A stretch of DNA of 64,000 bases from AC-49 sp963766605 (lineage in GTDB: Bacteria > Actinomycetota > Thermoleophilia > Solirubrobacterales > Solirubrobacteraceae). Within the stretch, counting starts at the first letter, position 1, and each line of letters starts with the position of its first letter. Where the stretch lies: NCBI GenBank assembly GCA_963766605.1, contig CAVYAT010000005.1, positions 744,001 to 808,000 on the forward strand, written 5' to 3'. The position numbers and the translations under genes are program-made. Positions 34,400-42,848 of the stretch are shown here, in pieces. The notes below the pieces were generated by a model that was given only the letters and a program-made list of their open reading frames with translations, made no database searches and had not been told where the DNA came from.

Positions 34400-37018
34400 G
34401 TGATCGGCGCGCCCCCCGCCTCGCCCGAGCTGCTCGAGCGCTCGGCCCAGCTCGACCTCCTGACCGACGCCCTCGACGCTCTGACCACGATCGGGCAGGG
34501 CCGGCTGGTGCTGGTGAGCGGCGAGGCCGGCGTCGGCAAGACGGCTCTCGCGCGCGCCTTCTGCGACGAGCAGGTGCGGTCGTGCCGGGTGCTGTGGGGC
34601 GCGTGCGACGCGCTGTTCACGCCGCGCCCGTTGGGGCCGTTCGTCGACATCGCGCAGCTGACCGGCGGCGAGGTCGAGGAGGTCGTCGAGGGCACCAACC
34701 GCCCGCACGAGGTGCTCGCCGCGCTCGCGCGCGAGGTGACGTCCGGGGCGCCGGCGGTCGTCGTGCTCGAGGACGTGCACTGGGCCGACGAGGCCACGCT
34801 CGACGTACTGCGGCTGCTCGGCCGGCGGGCCGAGAGCTTCCCCGCGCTCGTCATCGCCACTTACCGCGACGACGAGCTCGGTGACCGCCACCCGCTGCGC
34901 ACGGTCCTCGGCGAGCTGGCCACGGCCCGCGGCGTCCAGCGGATCGACCTCGCGCGACTGTCGGCCCGGGCGGTCGCAGCGCTGGCGCAGCCCTACGGCA
35001 TCGACCCCGAGATGCTCTATGACCGCACGGCCGGCAACCCGTTCTTCGTGTCCGAGGTCCTGGAGGCGGGGACCGCCGACATCCCGCCGACCGTCCGCGA
35101 TGCCGTGTTGGCGCGTGGCGGGCGGCTGAGCTCCGGCGCCCGCGCGCTGCTGGAGGCACTCGCGGTCTCGTCGCCGCCGGCCGCGTTCGGCGTGCTGGAG
35201 GCGATCGCCGGCAACGCGATGGCGTGCCTGGACGAGTGCATCGGCGCGGGCATGGCGGTCCCGGCCGGCGGCAGCGTCGCCTTCCGCCACGAGCTGGCGC
35301 GGCTGGTCATCGACGAGTCGACGTCGCCCGCGCGGCGCGTCGAGCTGCACGCCCGCGCGCTGGCTGCGCTGGACGAGCGTTCCGACCCGGCGCGGCTCGC
35401 TCACCACGCCGAGGCGGCCGGCGACACGGCCGCGGTGCTGCGCTTCGCGCCGGAGGCGGCGCGCCGCGCGGCGGCCGTCGGCGCGCACCGCGAGAGCGTC
35501 GCGCAGTACGCGCGGGCGCTGCGCTTCGCCGACGCGCTGGCGCCGCCCCAGCGCGCCGAGCTGCTCGAACGCCGGGCCCACGGGTGCGTGCTGACCGAGC
35601 AGGCCGCCGAGGCGGTCAGCGAGCTGCACCGGGCGATCGAGCTGCGCCGCCGCGACGGCGACGTGCGTGCGCAGGCGGCCGATCTGTACCTGCTCGCCAA
35701 CGCGCTGTGGTGCCCCGGCTGGGCGACCGAGGCGTCGGACGCGGCGCGGATGGCGGTCGAGGTCCTCGTCGGCACCGAGCCCGGCCGCGAGCTCGCGATG
35801 GCGTATGGGCGGTTCGCGCAGATCCGCATGGATGCCGAGGACCTCGACGGCGCGGTGACGTGGGGACGGCGCGCGATCGAGCTCGCCACGACGCTGGACG
35901 AGGAGGAGATGCTCATCCACGCGCTCAACAGCGTCGGCGCGGCGCGCTTCATGGCCGGCGACCTCGAGGGCCGCGAACAGCTCGAGCGCAGCCTCACGCT
36001 GGCGAGCGACAGCGCGTACGACGAGCATGTCGCGCGAGCCGGAGTCCATTTCGTCGCGATCGCGCTGCGCCAGCGCGACTACGGCCTGGCCTACGAGCAG
36101 CTCGAGCCGGCCCTGCGCTTCACCACCGAGCGCGGGCTCGAGATCTGGCGCTCGTACCTGCTGGCCTACCGGGCGGCGCTGGAGCTCGACCTCGACCGCT
36201 GGGACGACGCCCTGCAGACCGCCGCCCAGGTCGTGCGCGAGCCGCGCCGATCAAGGCTGCCGCGAATCGTCGCGCTGGCGACGACCGCGCGGGCGCTGGC
36301 GCGCCGCGGCAACGTCGACGCGGCCGGCCCGCCGCTCGACGAGGCGCTCGCGCTGCTGGAGCGGAGCTTCGAGCTCCAGGCCGCGCTGCCGATCGCGGTG
36401 GCCCGCGCCGAGGTCGCGTGGCTGGCCGGCGATCGTGACGGCGTCGCGGCGGCGACGACGGACACGCTGGCGCTCGCGCGCCGGCGCGGCTCGCGCTGGG
36501 CGATCGCGGAGATCGCCGCGTGGCGGCGGCGGGCGGGGATCGACGACGAGATCGAGGCCGGGGAACTGGCTGGACCGTGCGCGCCCGAGGCGATCGGCGA
36601 CTGGGCCACGGCGGCCGAGGGCTGGCAGCGGCTGCGGTGCCGCTACGAGGCGGCGCTGGCGCTCGCCGAGACCGGCGACGACGGGTGCCTGCGCGCGGCG
36701 CTTGACGAACTGCACGCGCTCGGCGCCGCGCCGGCCGCGGCGATCGTCGCGCGACGGTTGCGCGAACGCGGCGCCCGCGGACTGCCGCGCGGCCCGCGCG
36801 CCCGCACGCGCGCGAACCCGGCCGGCCTCACCGCGCGCGAGATCGACGTGCTGGAGCTCGTGTCGCGAGGCCTGCGCAACGCCGAGATCGCCCAGCGCCT
36901 CGTGATCTCCGAAAAGACCGCCGGTCACCACGTCTCGGCGATCCTGCGCAAGCTCGACGTGCGCACCCGCGCCGAGGCGGCGGCCAGGGCGACTCAGCTC
37001 GGCGTCGGAGCGGGGTAG
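34400..37018 (+). CDS. Large ATPase-LuxR (LAL/MalT-like) transcriptional regulator
   Basis: Protein of about 872 residues. An N-terminal AAA-type ATPase has Walker A SGEAGVGKTAL (about residue 40) and Walker B-like VVVLEDVHWADEATL. A long helical repeat (TPR-like) region follows. The C-terminus is a LuxR helix-turn-helix (LTAREIDVLELVSRGLRNAEIAQRL, GHHVSAILRKLDVRT). LAL proteins sense ligands through the repeat region and activate transcription as ATP-dependent oligomers. GTG 34400 follows GGGAAG; a TTG at 34364 is an alternative. Its target is not apparent; it lies 78 bases downstream of the fusion gene in the same direction. Confidence 0.9.
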   Translation: MIGAPPASPELLERSAQLDLLTDALDALTTIGQGRLVLVSGEAGVGKTALARAFCDEQVRSCRVLWGACDALFTPRPLGPFVDIAQLTGGEVEEVVEGTNRPHEVLAALAREVTSGAPAVVVLEDVHWADEATLDVLRLLGRRAESFPALVIATYRDDELGDRHPLRTVLGELATARGVQRIDLARLSARAVAALAQPYGIDPEMLYDRTAGNPFFVSEVLEAGTADIPPTVRDAVLARGGRLSSGARALLEALAVSSPPAAFGVLEAIAGNAMACLDECIGAGMAVPAGGSVAFRHELARLVIDESTSPARRVELHARALAALDERSDPARLAHHAEAAGDTAAVLRFAPEAARRAAAVGAHRESVAQYARALRFADALAPPQRAELLERRAHGCVLTEQAAEAVSELHRAIELRRRDGDVRAQAADLYLLANALWCPGWATEASDAARMAVEVLVGTEPGRELAMAYGRFAQIRMDAEDLDGAVTWGRRAIELATTLDEEEMLIHALNSVGAARFMAGDLEGREQLERSLTLASDSAYDEHVARAGVHFVAIALRQRDYGLAYEQLEPALRFTTERGLEIWRSYLLAYRAALELDLDRWDDALQTAAQVVREPRRSRLPRIVALATTARALARRGNVDAAGPPLDEALALLERSFELQAALPIAVARAEVAWLAGDRDGVAAATTDTLALARRRGSRWAIAEIAAWRRRAGIDDEIEAGELAGPCAPEAIGDWATAAEGWQRLRCRYEAALALAETGDDGCLRAALDELHALGAAPAAAIVARRLRERGARGLPRGPRARTRANPAGLTAREIDVLELVSRGLRNAEIAQRLVISEKTAGHHVSAILRKLDVRTRAEAAARATQLGVGAG

Positions 37019-37368
37019 CGCCGCACCACGGCAGCGTCCGGCCGCCGCGCCCGCCGGTGGCGCAGCAGGAACACGAGCAGACGCGTGTCGCGCTTGGCGC
37101 CGTTGCAGCGCTCGCAGGCCCCGACCACGTTCAGCCAGCCGTGTGCGGTCCCGAGGCCGGCGACCGCCCGCGAGCGCGGCTCGACGTGATCGACGGTTCC
37201 GCCCGGCCCCGCGCAGTAGCAGCACGGATCGCGGCGCAGCAACGACTGCCACGCCTCGTAGTGGCTCTGTCCGTCGGTGCGCAGCGGCGACCCGCTCGGC
37301 ATTCCGATGCCCAGCGGTGTGCCCGCGTCGTCGCGCAGGAAGTCGGTTGTCAGTCGGTGATCGGTCAT
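36994..37368 (-). CDS. HNH endonuclease domain protein
   Basis: Protein of 124 residues. The HNH core is complete: a first cysteine pair CCYC, the catalytic TVDHVEPRSR, then LNVVGACERCNGAKRD with the second cysteine pair and the final His/Asn-type region. HNH nucleases cut DNA with one metal ion and are common in mobile elements, phage and restriction systems. It overlaps the 3' end of the LAL regulator by 25 bases and starts the accessory patch at 37-39.3 kb. No intein, intron or helicase partner is visible. Confidence 0.85.
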   Translation of the reverse strand: MTDHRLTTDFLRDDAGTPLGIGMPSGSPLRTDGQSHYEAWQSLLRRDPCCYCAGPGGTVDHVEPRSRAVAGLGTAHGWLNVVGACERCNGAKRDTRLLVFLLRHRRARRPDAAVVRRYPAPTPS

Positions 37369-37419
37369 CGGTCGTCATTGCATGTCGTTCGTGGCGGCCG
37401 GCCGGCAGGAGCGGATCCA

Positions 37420-38601
37420 TCAGATCCGCTCCTGCCAGGTCACGGCGGCCTCGGCGACGCGGCGCAGTGCGTCCCGCATCCGCGTCGGGTTCCCGGTCTC
37501 CCGGGCCTTGGTCAGGGCCCGCAGCGCCTCCGCCATCACGGCGGGTCCGCTCGGGCCGTTGGTGCGCAGCTCGGCGAGCTCGGCCGACGTGAGCTTGCGC
37601 GCCTCGCCGCGGATCGCGGCGACGGCCTCGCGCAGCTCGCGCTCGGACCGGGCTGCCCGCAGCTCCGCGGCCTCGGCCGCGCGGCGCCCCGCCACAGCCT
37701 CGGCCTGCGCCGTCCGGAGCTCCGCCGCGCCCGGCGCCTCCTCTCGCACGGTCACGACGACATCCGGCCGCTGCGCCGCCGCCCGGGCGGCGTCGAGCAT
37801 CCGCTCGACCGCCGTCAGGCGATCAGCCGTCCGGTTCGCGTCGGCCTTGAGCTCGCGGCGCTCGTCGCGCAGCGTCCCGATCGTCGCCTCGGCCCGCTCG
37901 AGCCGCGCCGCCAGCCGCTTGGCCGTGCCGCGCGCCTCAGCCGCGTCCATCCGCGCCTCCGACACCTGGTCGGAGGTCTCGCGGACGAGCATGTCGGCCT
38001 TCGCCTCGGCAGCGGCCACGCGGCGCTGGGCGCGTGCGACCGCCGCGTCGTCGACGACGCGCTCACGGACGATCTTTGGCTTGCGGGGACGACGCTCGGC
38101 CCGTCGCGCCGCGTCGCGCTGCGCTACGAGGTCCGCAGCGCGATCCGCGGCCCGCTCCAGCCGACCCTCGAGCACGGCGACGCACTGCTGCGCCTCCCGC
38201 GCCTGTGCGAGGGCGGCCGCGAGCATCGCGCGACCCTCCGGGCTGATGACGGCCCGGTCGGCCTGCTCGAGATCGACGTCGGAACGCCGCTTCGGACCCG
38301 GCTTGGCCGGCTCGTAGCCCGCCGCGACGATCGCAGCGGTGAGCGACCCGCCGAACGGCCGCTTTGCGGAGTTCAGCGCGGGCCACGGAGTTCCGTCGGC
38401 ACGGCCGGCGCGGTAGCGCTCGACGCGCCACAGCTGCCGCGACCACTTCGCCGAGGACGGGTTCCAGTCCGCCGCGCGAGGCGGCTCGCCGTATGTGGCC
38501 ACCCACTCGTGGATGGCGTTGATGACCTGGTCGCGGTCCCACCCGCCCCGCCGGCCCTGAGGGCTGCGGAGCGCGGCTCCCGCGAACGTCGCGGGAGCCA
38601 T
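37420..38601 (-). CDS. DNA-binding-like protein with long coiled coil (KfrA-like layout)
   Basis: Protein of 393 residues, not assigned to a family with confidence. The N-terminus (WDRDQVINAIHEWVATYGEPP, ADWNPSSAKW, SLTAAIVAAGYEPAKPG) matches a short actinobacterial helical module found in nuclease and phage-like proteins. From about residue 120 to 340 it is an Ala/Arg/Glu-rich coiled coil (REAQQCVAVLEGRLERA, AEAKADMLVRETSDQV). The C-terminus ends WQERI. This resembles plasmid KfrA-type or structural DNA-binding proteins. It is 51 bases beyond the HNH gene in the same direction and may belong to the same element. Confidence 0.6.
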   Translation of the reverse strand: MAPATFAGAALRSPQGRRGGWDRDQVINAIHEWVATYGEPPRAADWNPSSAKWSRQLWRVERYRAGRADGTPWPALNSAKRPFGGSLTAAIVAAGYEPAKPGPKRRSDVDLEQADRAVISPEGRAMLAAALAQAREAQQCVAVLEGRLERAADRAADLVAQRDAARRAERRPRKPKIVRERVVDDAAVARAQRRVAAAEAKADMLVRETSDQVSEARMDAAEARGTAKRLAARLERAEATIGTLRDERRELKADANRTADRLTAVERMLDAARAAAQRPDVVVTVREEAPGAAELRTAQAEAVAGRRAAEAAELRAARSERELREAVAAIRGEARKLTSAELAELRTNGPSGPAVMAEALRALTKARETGNPTRMRDALRRVAEAAVTWQERI

Positions 38602-38831
38602 GTGAATGACCTCCCGCTAGACGCCGGTCGGCGTGTCGCTGTACGAGTGGCGCGTCGCCTGGCGCTCGAGCCGCGAGTCGCCCAGCGGCCAGCACAACGC
38701 CGGCGCGCCCTTGGGGGCGCAACCGATCGAGATGTTGAGCATGCGGCCCGACGTGATCATCGCAACGTCAACGGTAGGGCACGCCACGGCGGCCCGCAAC
38801 CCGGCGTCTTGTCCAGCGCAGGTGCCTCCGT
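38602..38831. other. Non-coding spacer within the accessory patch
   Basis: No convincing gene is seen in these 230 bases. Short frames exist on both strands but lack codon bias and start sites. The stretch separates the coiled-coil gene from the two CxxC genes. Confidence 0.5.
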
Positions 38832-38856
38832 GCCGGGTTCGAATCCTCGCCGGCTA
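38832..38856 (+). other. tRNA T-arm-like sequence and hairpin, possible attachment-site remnant
   Basis: GCCGGGTTCGAATCCTCGCCGGC contains the invariant GGTTCGAATCC of a tRNA T-loop. No matching 5' acceptor strand or anticodon arm was found upstream, so it is not a complete tRNA. Integrative elements often carry such 3' tRNA pieces at their ends. The same bases form a GCCGG/CCGGC stem that could serve as terminator for the small gene on the minus strand. Confidence 0.3.
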
Positions 38857-39078
38857 CGCCGCGACGCCGCCGTCGTGGTCGACGATCGGCTCGCCGCAGT
38901 CCGGGCACAGCAGCTCGGGGAGACCATCGAGGCTCTCGGCGAGCAGCGGCAGGAACGCCGGCAGCGCGTCGATTGGCACGGCGATGGCGGCCTTGTTCGC
39001 GCCCGGCGTGAGCACGTAGACCTCCTCCTGCTCGTCGCTGCGCGGTTCGCTGTCGACGTGGATCAGATGGAAGCGCAC
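38854..39078 (-). CDS. Small CxxC protein
   Basis: Protein of 74 residues. The GTG at 39078 has a consensus AGGAGG 7 bases upstream. The sequence has an N-terminal strand (VRFHLIHVDSE), a middle helix (IDALPAFLPLLAESL) and a single C-terminal CPDCGEP knuckle, which could bind zinc as a dimer. No family recognised. Its start lies inside the end of the next gene, so the two are translationally linked. Confidence 0.6.
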   Translation of the reverse strand: MRFHLIHVDSEPRSDEQEEVYVLTPGANKAAIAVPIDALPAFLPLLAESLDGLPELLCPDCGEPIVDHDGGVAA

Positions 39079-39332
39079 GACTGCACCTCCTGGGCCGCAT
39101 CGAGATCCGGAATGCCGTAGGCCGACCCGCAGTTCCCGCACCGCGGCCGCCCGCGCGGCGCGCCGCTGCTCGCCCCGCGCATCATCCGCACGACGTCCGC
39201 CATCGCCGTGACCGGCGCGCCGACGCGCATGACCCGCGTCCCGTCGGGACGATAGATCGCGATGAGCAGGAAATCGCCGTCCGCCGCCTGGGGCGTGTCA
39301 CCGGCGGTCAGATGCGTGATGCCGAACCACAT
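39063..39332 (-). CDS. Small CxxC protein
   Basis: Protein of 89 residues. It begins MWFGITHLTAG, has a beta-like middle (FLLIAIYRPDGTRVM), a helix and the knuckle CGNCGSAYG, and ends with CASI. Two cysteines in the knuckle suggest a zinc rubredoxin-like turn. It overlaps the start of the CxxC protein at 39078 by 16 bases. Function unknown; it may belong with the HNH and coiled-coil genes. Confidence 0.6.
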   Translation of the reverse strand: MWFGITHLTAGDTPQAADGDFLLIAIYRPDGTRVMRVGAPVTAMADVVRMMRGASSGAPRGRPRCGNCGSAYGIPDLDAAQEVQSCASI

Positions 39333-39456
39333 GCGGGCAGTGAGTCACACCCGGCTCGCGACATCCCCGAACGCGCGGCGATTGGAACAGAGATACGGCA
39401 GAGACGCAACGTGCCGATCCATCACTCGCGATGGATCGACCGTTACACGGCGCCTC

Positions 39457-39483
39457 TTGAGCGAAGCGAGACCCGCCTACACT
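39457..39483 (+). promoter_or_regulatory. Promoter of the luciferase-like oxidoreductase gene
   Basis: TTGAGC (39457-39462) and TACACT (39478-39483) are separated by 15 bases. The TANNNT element ends 6 bases before ATG 39490, so the transcript probably starts at or beside the A of ATG (leaderless). No ribosome-binding site is present. Confidence 0.5.
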
Positions 39484-39489
39484 CAGCGC

Positions 39490-40476
39490 ATGGACATCTC
39501 GTGTGCCTTCGCCACTTCACTGGACACGCCGCGATACATCGCGGTCGCCGAGGAGCTCGGCTACCGACGCGCGTGGTGCTACGACTCGCCGGCGTTGTAC
39601 CCGGACGTGTGGATGACGCTGACCCTGGCGGCGCAACAGACGTCGCGCATCGGCATCGGCCCGGCCGTCCTGGTGCCGTCGCTGCGCCACCCGATCGTCA
39701 ACGCCTCGGCCATCGCCACGCTCGCCGCCCTCGCACCGGGCCGCGTCAACGTGGCCATCGGCGCGGGCTTCACCGGCCGCTACACGCTCGGCCAGCGGGC
39801 GATGCGCTGGTCGGACGTCGCGGAGTACGTCGGGGTGGTTCGGGCGCTGCTGCGCGGCGAGGAGGCCTCGTGGGACGGCGCGGTGATCAAGATGATGCAC
39901 CCGCCCGGCTTCGTCGCCGATCGGCCGCTCGCCGACGTCCCGATCCTGATCGGCGCCGACGGTCCGAAGGGCTACGCGGTCGCCCAGGAGCTCGGCGACG
40001 GCGTGTTCGGTGCGGGCAACCCGCCGGCGGCGGACGGGCTGCCCGCCTGGCGGGCGATGCTGGCCTTCGGCACGGTCCTCGACGACGGCGAGATGCCGCA
40101 CGACGAGCGCGTGATCGATGCCGCGGGGCACGCCTTCGCCGTCCTGTTTCACGCGCTCTACGAACGTGGAGGCGCTGAGGCGGTCGACGCCGTCCCGGGC
40201 GGGAAGCTGTGGCGTGAGGCCGTCGAAGAGGTCCCCGAGGATCGCCGCCACCTGGCGGTCCACGAGGACCACCTCGTCGGTGTGACCGAGCGAGATCGGC
40301 CGGCCGTGCTCGAGGGCGCGGATCTCCTGGCCACGATGACGTTGACCGCCTCGCCCGGCGACCTTCGCAGCCGTGTCGAGGAGCTCGCCGCGGCCGGCGT
40401 CACCGAGATCGCCTTCCAGCCCGCCGGTCGCGACATCCCCGGCGAGCTCGAGAGGTTCGTCGCGGCCGTGGGTTGA
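39490..40476 (+). CDS. LLM-class (F420-type) oxidoreductase
   Basis: Protein of 328 residues of the luciferase-like monooxygenase family; actinobacterial members of this subgroup usually use coenzyme F420. Indicators are AVAEELGYRRAWCYDSPAL, the RIGIGPAVLVPSLRHPIVNASAIATL stretch, RVNVAIGAGFTGR and a C-terminal ELAAAGVTEIAFQP. These form the TIM barrel and cofactor site. The ATG at 39490 is leaderless; upstream frame is non-coding. It is followed by an AMP-ligase and an inositol-phosphatase-like gene in the same direction, each with its own -10 element. Substrate unknown. Confidence 0.87.
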   Translation: MDISCAFATSLDTPRYIAVAEELGYRRAWCYDSPALYPDVWMTLTLAAQQTSRIGIGPAVLVPSLRHPIVNASAIATLAALAPGRVNVAIGAGFTGRYTLGQRAMRWSDVAEYVGVVRALLRGEEASWDGAVIKMMHPPGFVADRPLADVPILIGADGPKGYAVAQELGDGVFGAGNPPAADGLPAWRAMLAFGTVLDDGEMPHDERVIDAAGHAFAVLFHALYERGGAEAVDAVPGGKLWREAVEEVPEDRRHLAVHEDHLVGVTERDRPAVLEGADLLATMTLTASPGDLRSRVEELAAAGVTEIAFQPAGRDIPGELERFVAAVG

Positions 40477-40487
40477 CGCCAAATCGC

Positions 40488-40493
40488 TAGCGT
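40488..40493 (+). promoter_or_regulatory. Candidate -10 element TAGCGT of the AMP-ligase gene
   Basis: TAGCGT fits TANNNT and ends 11 bases before ATG 40505, implying a leader of a few bases. Confidence 0.3.
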
Positions 40494-40504
40494 GCGCGGG
40501 CACG

Positions 40505-42049
40505 ATGCCCACGTCTCCCCTTCCCTTCAGCGGCGCGCACTGGGTCGACCACGTCGCGCGCCATGCGTTTTCCATCCCCGACGACGTCGCGATCCGCTAC
40601 GAGGGGTCCTCGATCACCTGGGCCGGCCTGAACGATCGCGTCCGGCGACTGGCGGCGGCGTTCGCGGCCAACGGCGTCGGCGAGGGCGATCGCGTCGCCA
40701 TCCTCACCACCAACCGGCCCGAGTTCGTAGAGGCGGTGATCGCGGCCAACGCGCTGCGCGCGATCGCCGTCCCGCTGAACTTCCGCCTCGCGCCGGCCGA
40801 GGTCGCGTACGTGCTCGGCAACAGCGGTGCGACGGTGATCGTCACCGACGCGCCGCTAGAGCCGCTGGCCCGGGCGGCGATCTCCGATGACGACGACCCG
40901 CCCGCGGTGATCGTCGCCGGCCCGGAGTACGAGGATCTGATCGCGGCGCACGGGCCGGCGTCGCCGTCGGAGGCGATCGAGGAACGCGACGTCGCGCTGA
41001 TCATGTACACGTCGGGCACGACCGGGCGGCCGAAGGGCGCGATGCTCACGCACCTCAACCTGCTGATGCAGGCGATCACCGCGATCCGCACGACGGCCGG
41101 GTCCGGCGCCGACGCGGTCGCCCTGTGCAACGTGCCGCTGTTCCACATCGCCGGGATCGGCGGGATCGTTCCGTCGCTGCTGCTCGGCGTGCGCACGGTG
41201 ATCATGCCGACGGCGCCGTTCGACGCGCAGACCACGCTCGACGTGATCGAGTCCGAGGGTGTGACCGGCGTCTTCCTGGTGCCCGCCCAGTGGCAGGTCA
41301 TGTGCGCCCACCCCGACGCGACGCGCCGCACGCAGTCGCTGCGCACGATCACCTGGGGCGCGGCGCCGGCGTCGGTCAGCCTCCTCGAGGAGATGGCGCG
41401 CGTGTTCCCGCACGCCAACATCCTGTCGGCGTTCGGGCAGACGGAGATGTCGCCGGTCACGTCCGTTCTCGAGGGCGACGACGCTATTCGCAAGATGGGC
41501 TCGGTCGGCACACGCGTGCCGATCATCGCCGCGCGTGTCGTCGACGACGACATGAACGACGTGCACCCCGGGCAGGTCGGCGAGATCGTCTACCGGGGGC
41601 CGACGCTGATGGCGGGTTATTGGAACAACCCCGAGGCGACGGCCGAGGCACTGGAGGGCGGCTGGTTTCACTCCGGCGACCTCGTGCGCCAGGACGAGGA
41701 TGGCTTCTTCTACGTCGTCGACCGCAAGAAGGACATGATCATCTCGGGCGGCGAGAACATCTACTGCGCCGAGGTCGAGAACGTGCTCGCCGGCCACCCG
41801 CAGGTCGCCGACGTGGCGGTGATCGGCGCGCGGCATGAGCGCTGGGGCGAGACGCCGGTCGCGGTCGTCGTCGCCGCCGACTCCGGCCGGCCACCGACGC
41901 TCGAGGACCTGTCGGAGTTCACGCGCGACCGCCTCGCGTCATACAAGAAGCCGACGGCGATCGTCGTCGTCGACGAGCTGCCGCGCAACGCGGCGGGGAA
42001 GGTCCTCAAGCACGAGCTGCGCGACCGCTACGGCGCCGCACCGGTCTAG
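40505..42049 (+). CDS. AMP-forming acyl-CoA synthetase (class I adenylate-forming)
   Basis: Protein of 514 residues. The enzymes activate carboxylic acids to acyl-AMP and then acyl-CoA. The ATP loop is MYTSGTTGRPKGAM (about residue 170); FGQTEMSPV is the A5 motif, FHSGDLVRQDEDGFF the A7, DRKKDMIISGGENIY the A8, and the C-terminal lysine motif NAAGKVLKHEL is intact. Length and motifs match long- and medium-chain fatty acyl-CoA or feruloyl-CoA synthetases. Start at ATG 40505, 28 bases after the oxidoreductase. Confidence 0.92.
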   Translation: MPTSPLPFSGAHWVDHVARHAFSIPDDVAIRYEGSSITWAGLNDRVRRLAAAFAANGVGEGDRVAILTTNRPEFVEAVIAANALRAIAVPLNFRLAPAEVAYVLGNSGATVIVTDAPLEPLARAAISDDDDPPAVIVAGPEYEDLIAAHGPASPSEAIEERDVALIMYTSGTTGRPKGAMLTHLNLLMQAITAIRTTAGSGADAVALCNVPLFHIAGIGGIVPSLLLGVRTVIMPTAPFDAQTTLDVIESEGVTGVFLVPAQWQVMCAHPDATRRTQSLRTITWGAAPASVSLLEEMARVFPHANILSAFGQTEMSPVTSVLEGDDAIRKMGSVGTRVPIIAARVVDDDMNDVHPGQVGEIVYRGPTLMAGYWNNPEATAEALEGGWFHSGDLVRQDEDGFFYVVDRKKDMIISGGENIYCAEVENVLAGHPQVADVAVIGARHERWGETPVAVVVAADSGRPPTLEDLSEFTRDRLASYKKPTAIVVVDELPRNAAGKVLKHELRDRYGAAPV

Positions 42050-42052
42050 GCT
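42047..42052 (+). promoter_or_regulatory. -10 element TAGGCT with leaderless geometry
   Basis: TAGGCT, overlapping the stop codon of the AMP-ligase, ends 6 bases before GTG 42059, the same spacing as TACACT to ATG 39490. Confidence 0.45.
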
Positions 42053-42058
42053 CTGGCG

Positions 42059-42835
42059 GTGGATGACGCCGCGGATCTGAAGGTCGCGCTCGAACTGGCG
42101 GACGTCGCCGATGCACTCAGCGCGCCCGCCTTTGGGAACGTGACCGGCGAGCGCAAGGCGGACGGCAGCGCGGTGAGCGCGGTCGATCGAGAGATCGAGA
42201 CGAGCCTTCGATCGCGGCTGGCCGAGGTCCGGCCCGCGGACGCCATCGTCGGTGAGGAGCTTGGCGGCACGACACCGGCGACGGCTCGTCGGTGGCTCCT
42301 CGATCCACTCGATGGGACCGAGTACTTCCTGCGAGGCATCCCGACATGGGCGACGATGATCGCGCTTCAGGACGCGGGCACTCCCGTCGCCGCGGTGGTC
42401 TCAGCGCCGGCGCTGCGCCGGCGCTGGTGGGCGGCTGCCGGGCACGGCGCGTTCTGCAACGGGGCGCCGCTGCACGTGTCGACCACGGACGTGCTGGCCG
42501 AGGCGTTCGTCGCGCACTCCAACCTGCTGTGGTCCCAGCCGCCGGAACACGTCGTGATCCGCATGCTCCGGGCGTTGCGCGCGGCCAGGTGGAGCGGGGG
42601 CTTCGAGTCGTTCACCGGCGCGATGCTCGTCGCGATGGGCGCGATCGACGCTGCGCTGACGCCGGTCGGCAAGCTCTGGGATCACGCGCCGGTCACGTTG
42701 ATCGTCGAGGAGGCCGGCGGGCACGCGACCGACTTCGAGGGCGTCCCCAACCCGGCCGAGGGCATGCTGCTGGCGAGCAACTCGCGGCTGCACGACCAAC
42801 TCGTTGCGCAGTTGCGCGCGACCGGCCGCCCGTGA
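42059..42835 (+). CDS. Inositol monophosphatase family protein (HisN/SuhB-like)
   Basis: Protein of 258 residues. The Mg2+ site is visible: IVGEELGG (Glu), WLLDPLDGTEYFLRG (Asp-Pro-x-Asp-Gly-Thr) and LWDHAPVTLIVEEAGGHA (C-terminal Asp). Family members hydrolyse inositol-1-phosphate, histidinol phosphate or 3'-phosphoadenosine nucleotides. Histidinol phosphatase (HisN) of actinobacteria has this size; no histidine gene lies nearby to decide. The start is GTG 42059. Confidence 0.88.
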   Translation: MDDAADLKVALELADVADALSAPAFGNVTGERKADGSAVSAVDREIETSLRSRLAEVRPADAIVGEELGGTTPATARRWLLDPLDGTEYFLRGIPTWATMIALQDAGTPVAAVVSAPALRRRWWAAAGHGAFCNGAPLHVSTTDVLAEAFVAHSNLLWSQPPEHVVIRMLRALRAARWSGGFESFTGAMLVAMGAIDAALTPVGKLWDHAPVTLIVEEAGGHATDFEGVPNPAEGMLLASNSRLHDQLVAQLRATGRP

Positions 42836-42848
42836 CGGGGCGGAGCGC

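Noticed and set aside
34325..36049. Long minus-strand frame opposite the LAL regulator
   Set aside because: It is a GC-rich antisense shadow; the plus strand has clear ATPase and LuxR motifs.
38780..38870. A complete tRNA gene
   Set aside because: The T-loop is good but the T-stem is weak and there is no matching acceptor 5' strand, D-arm or anticodon stem.
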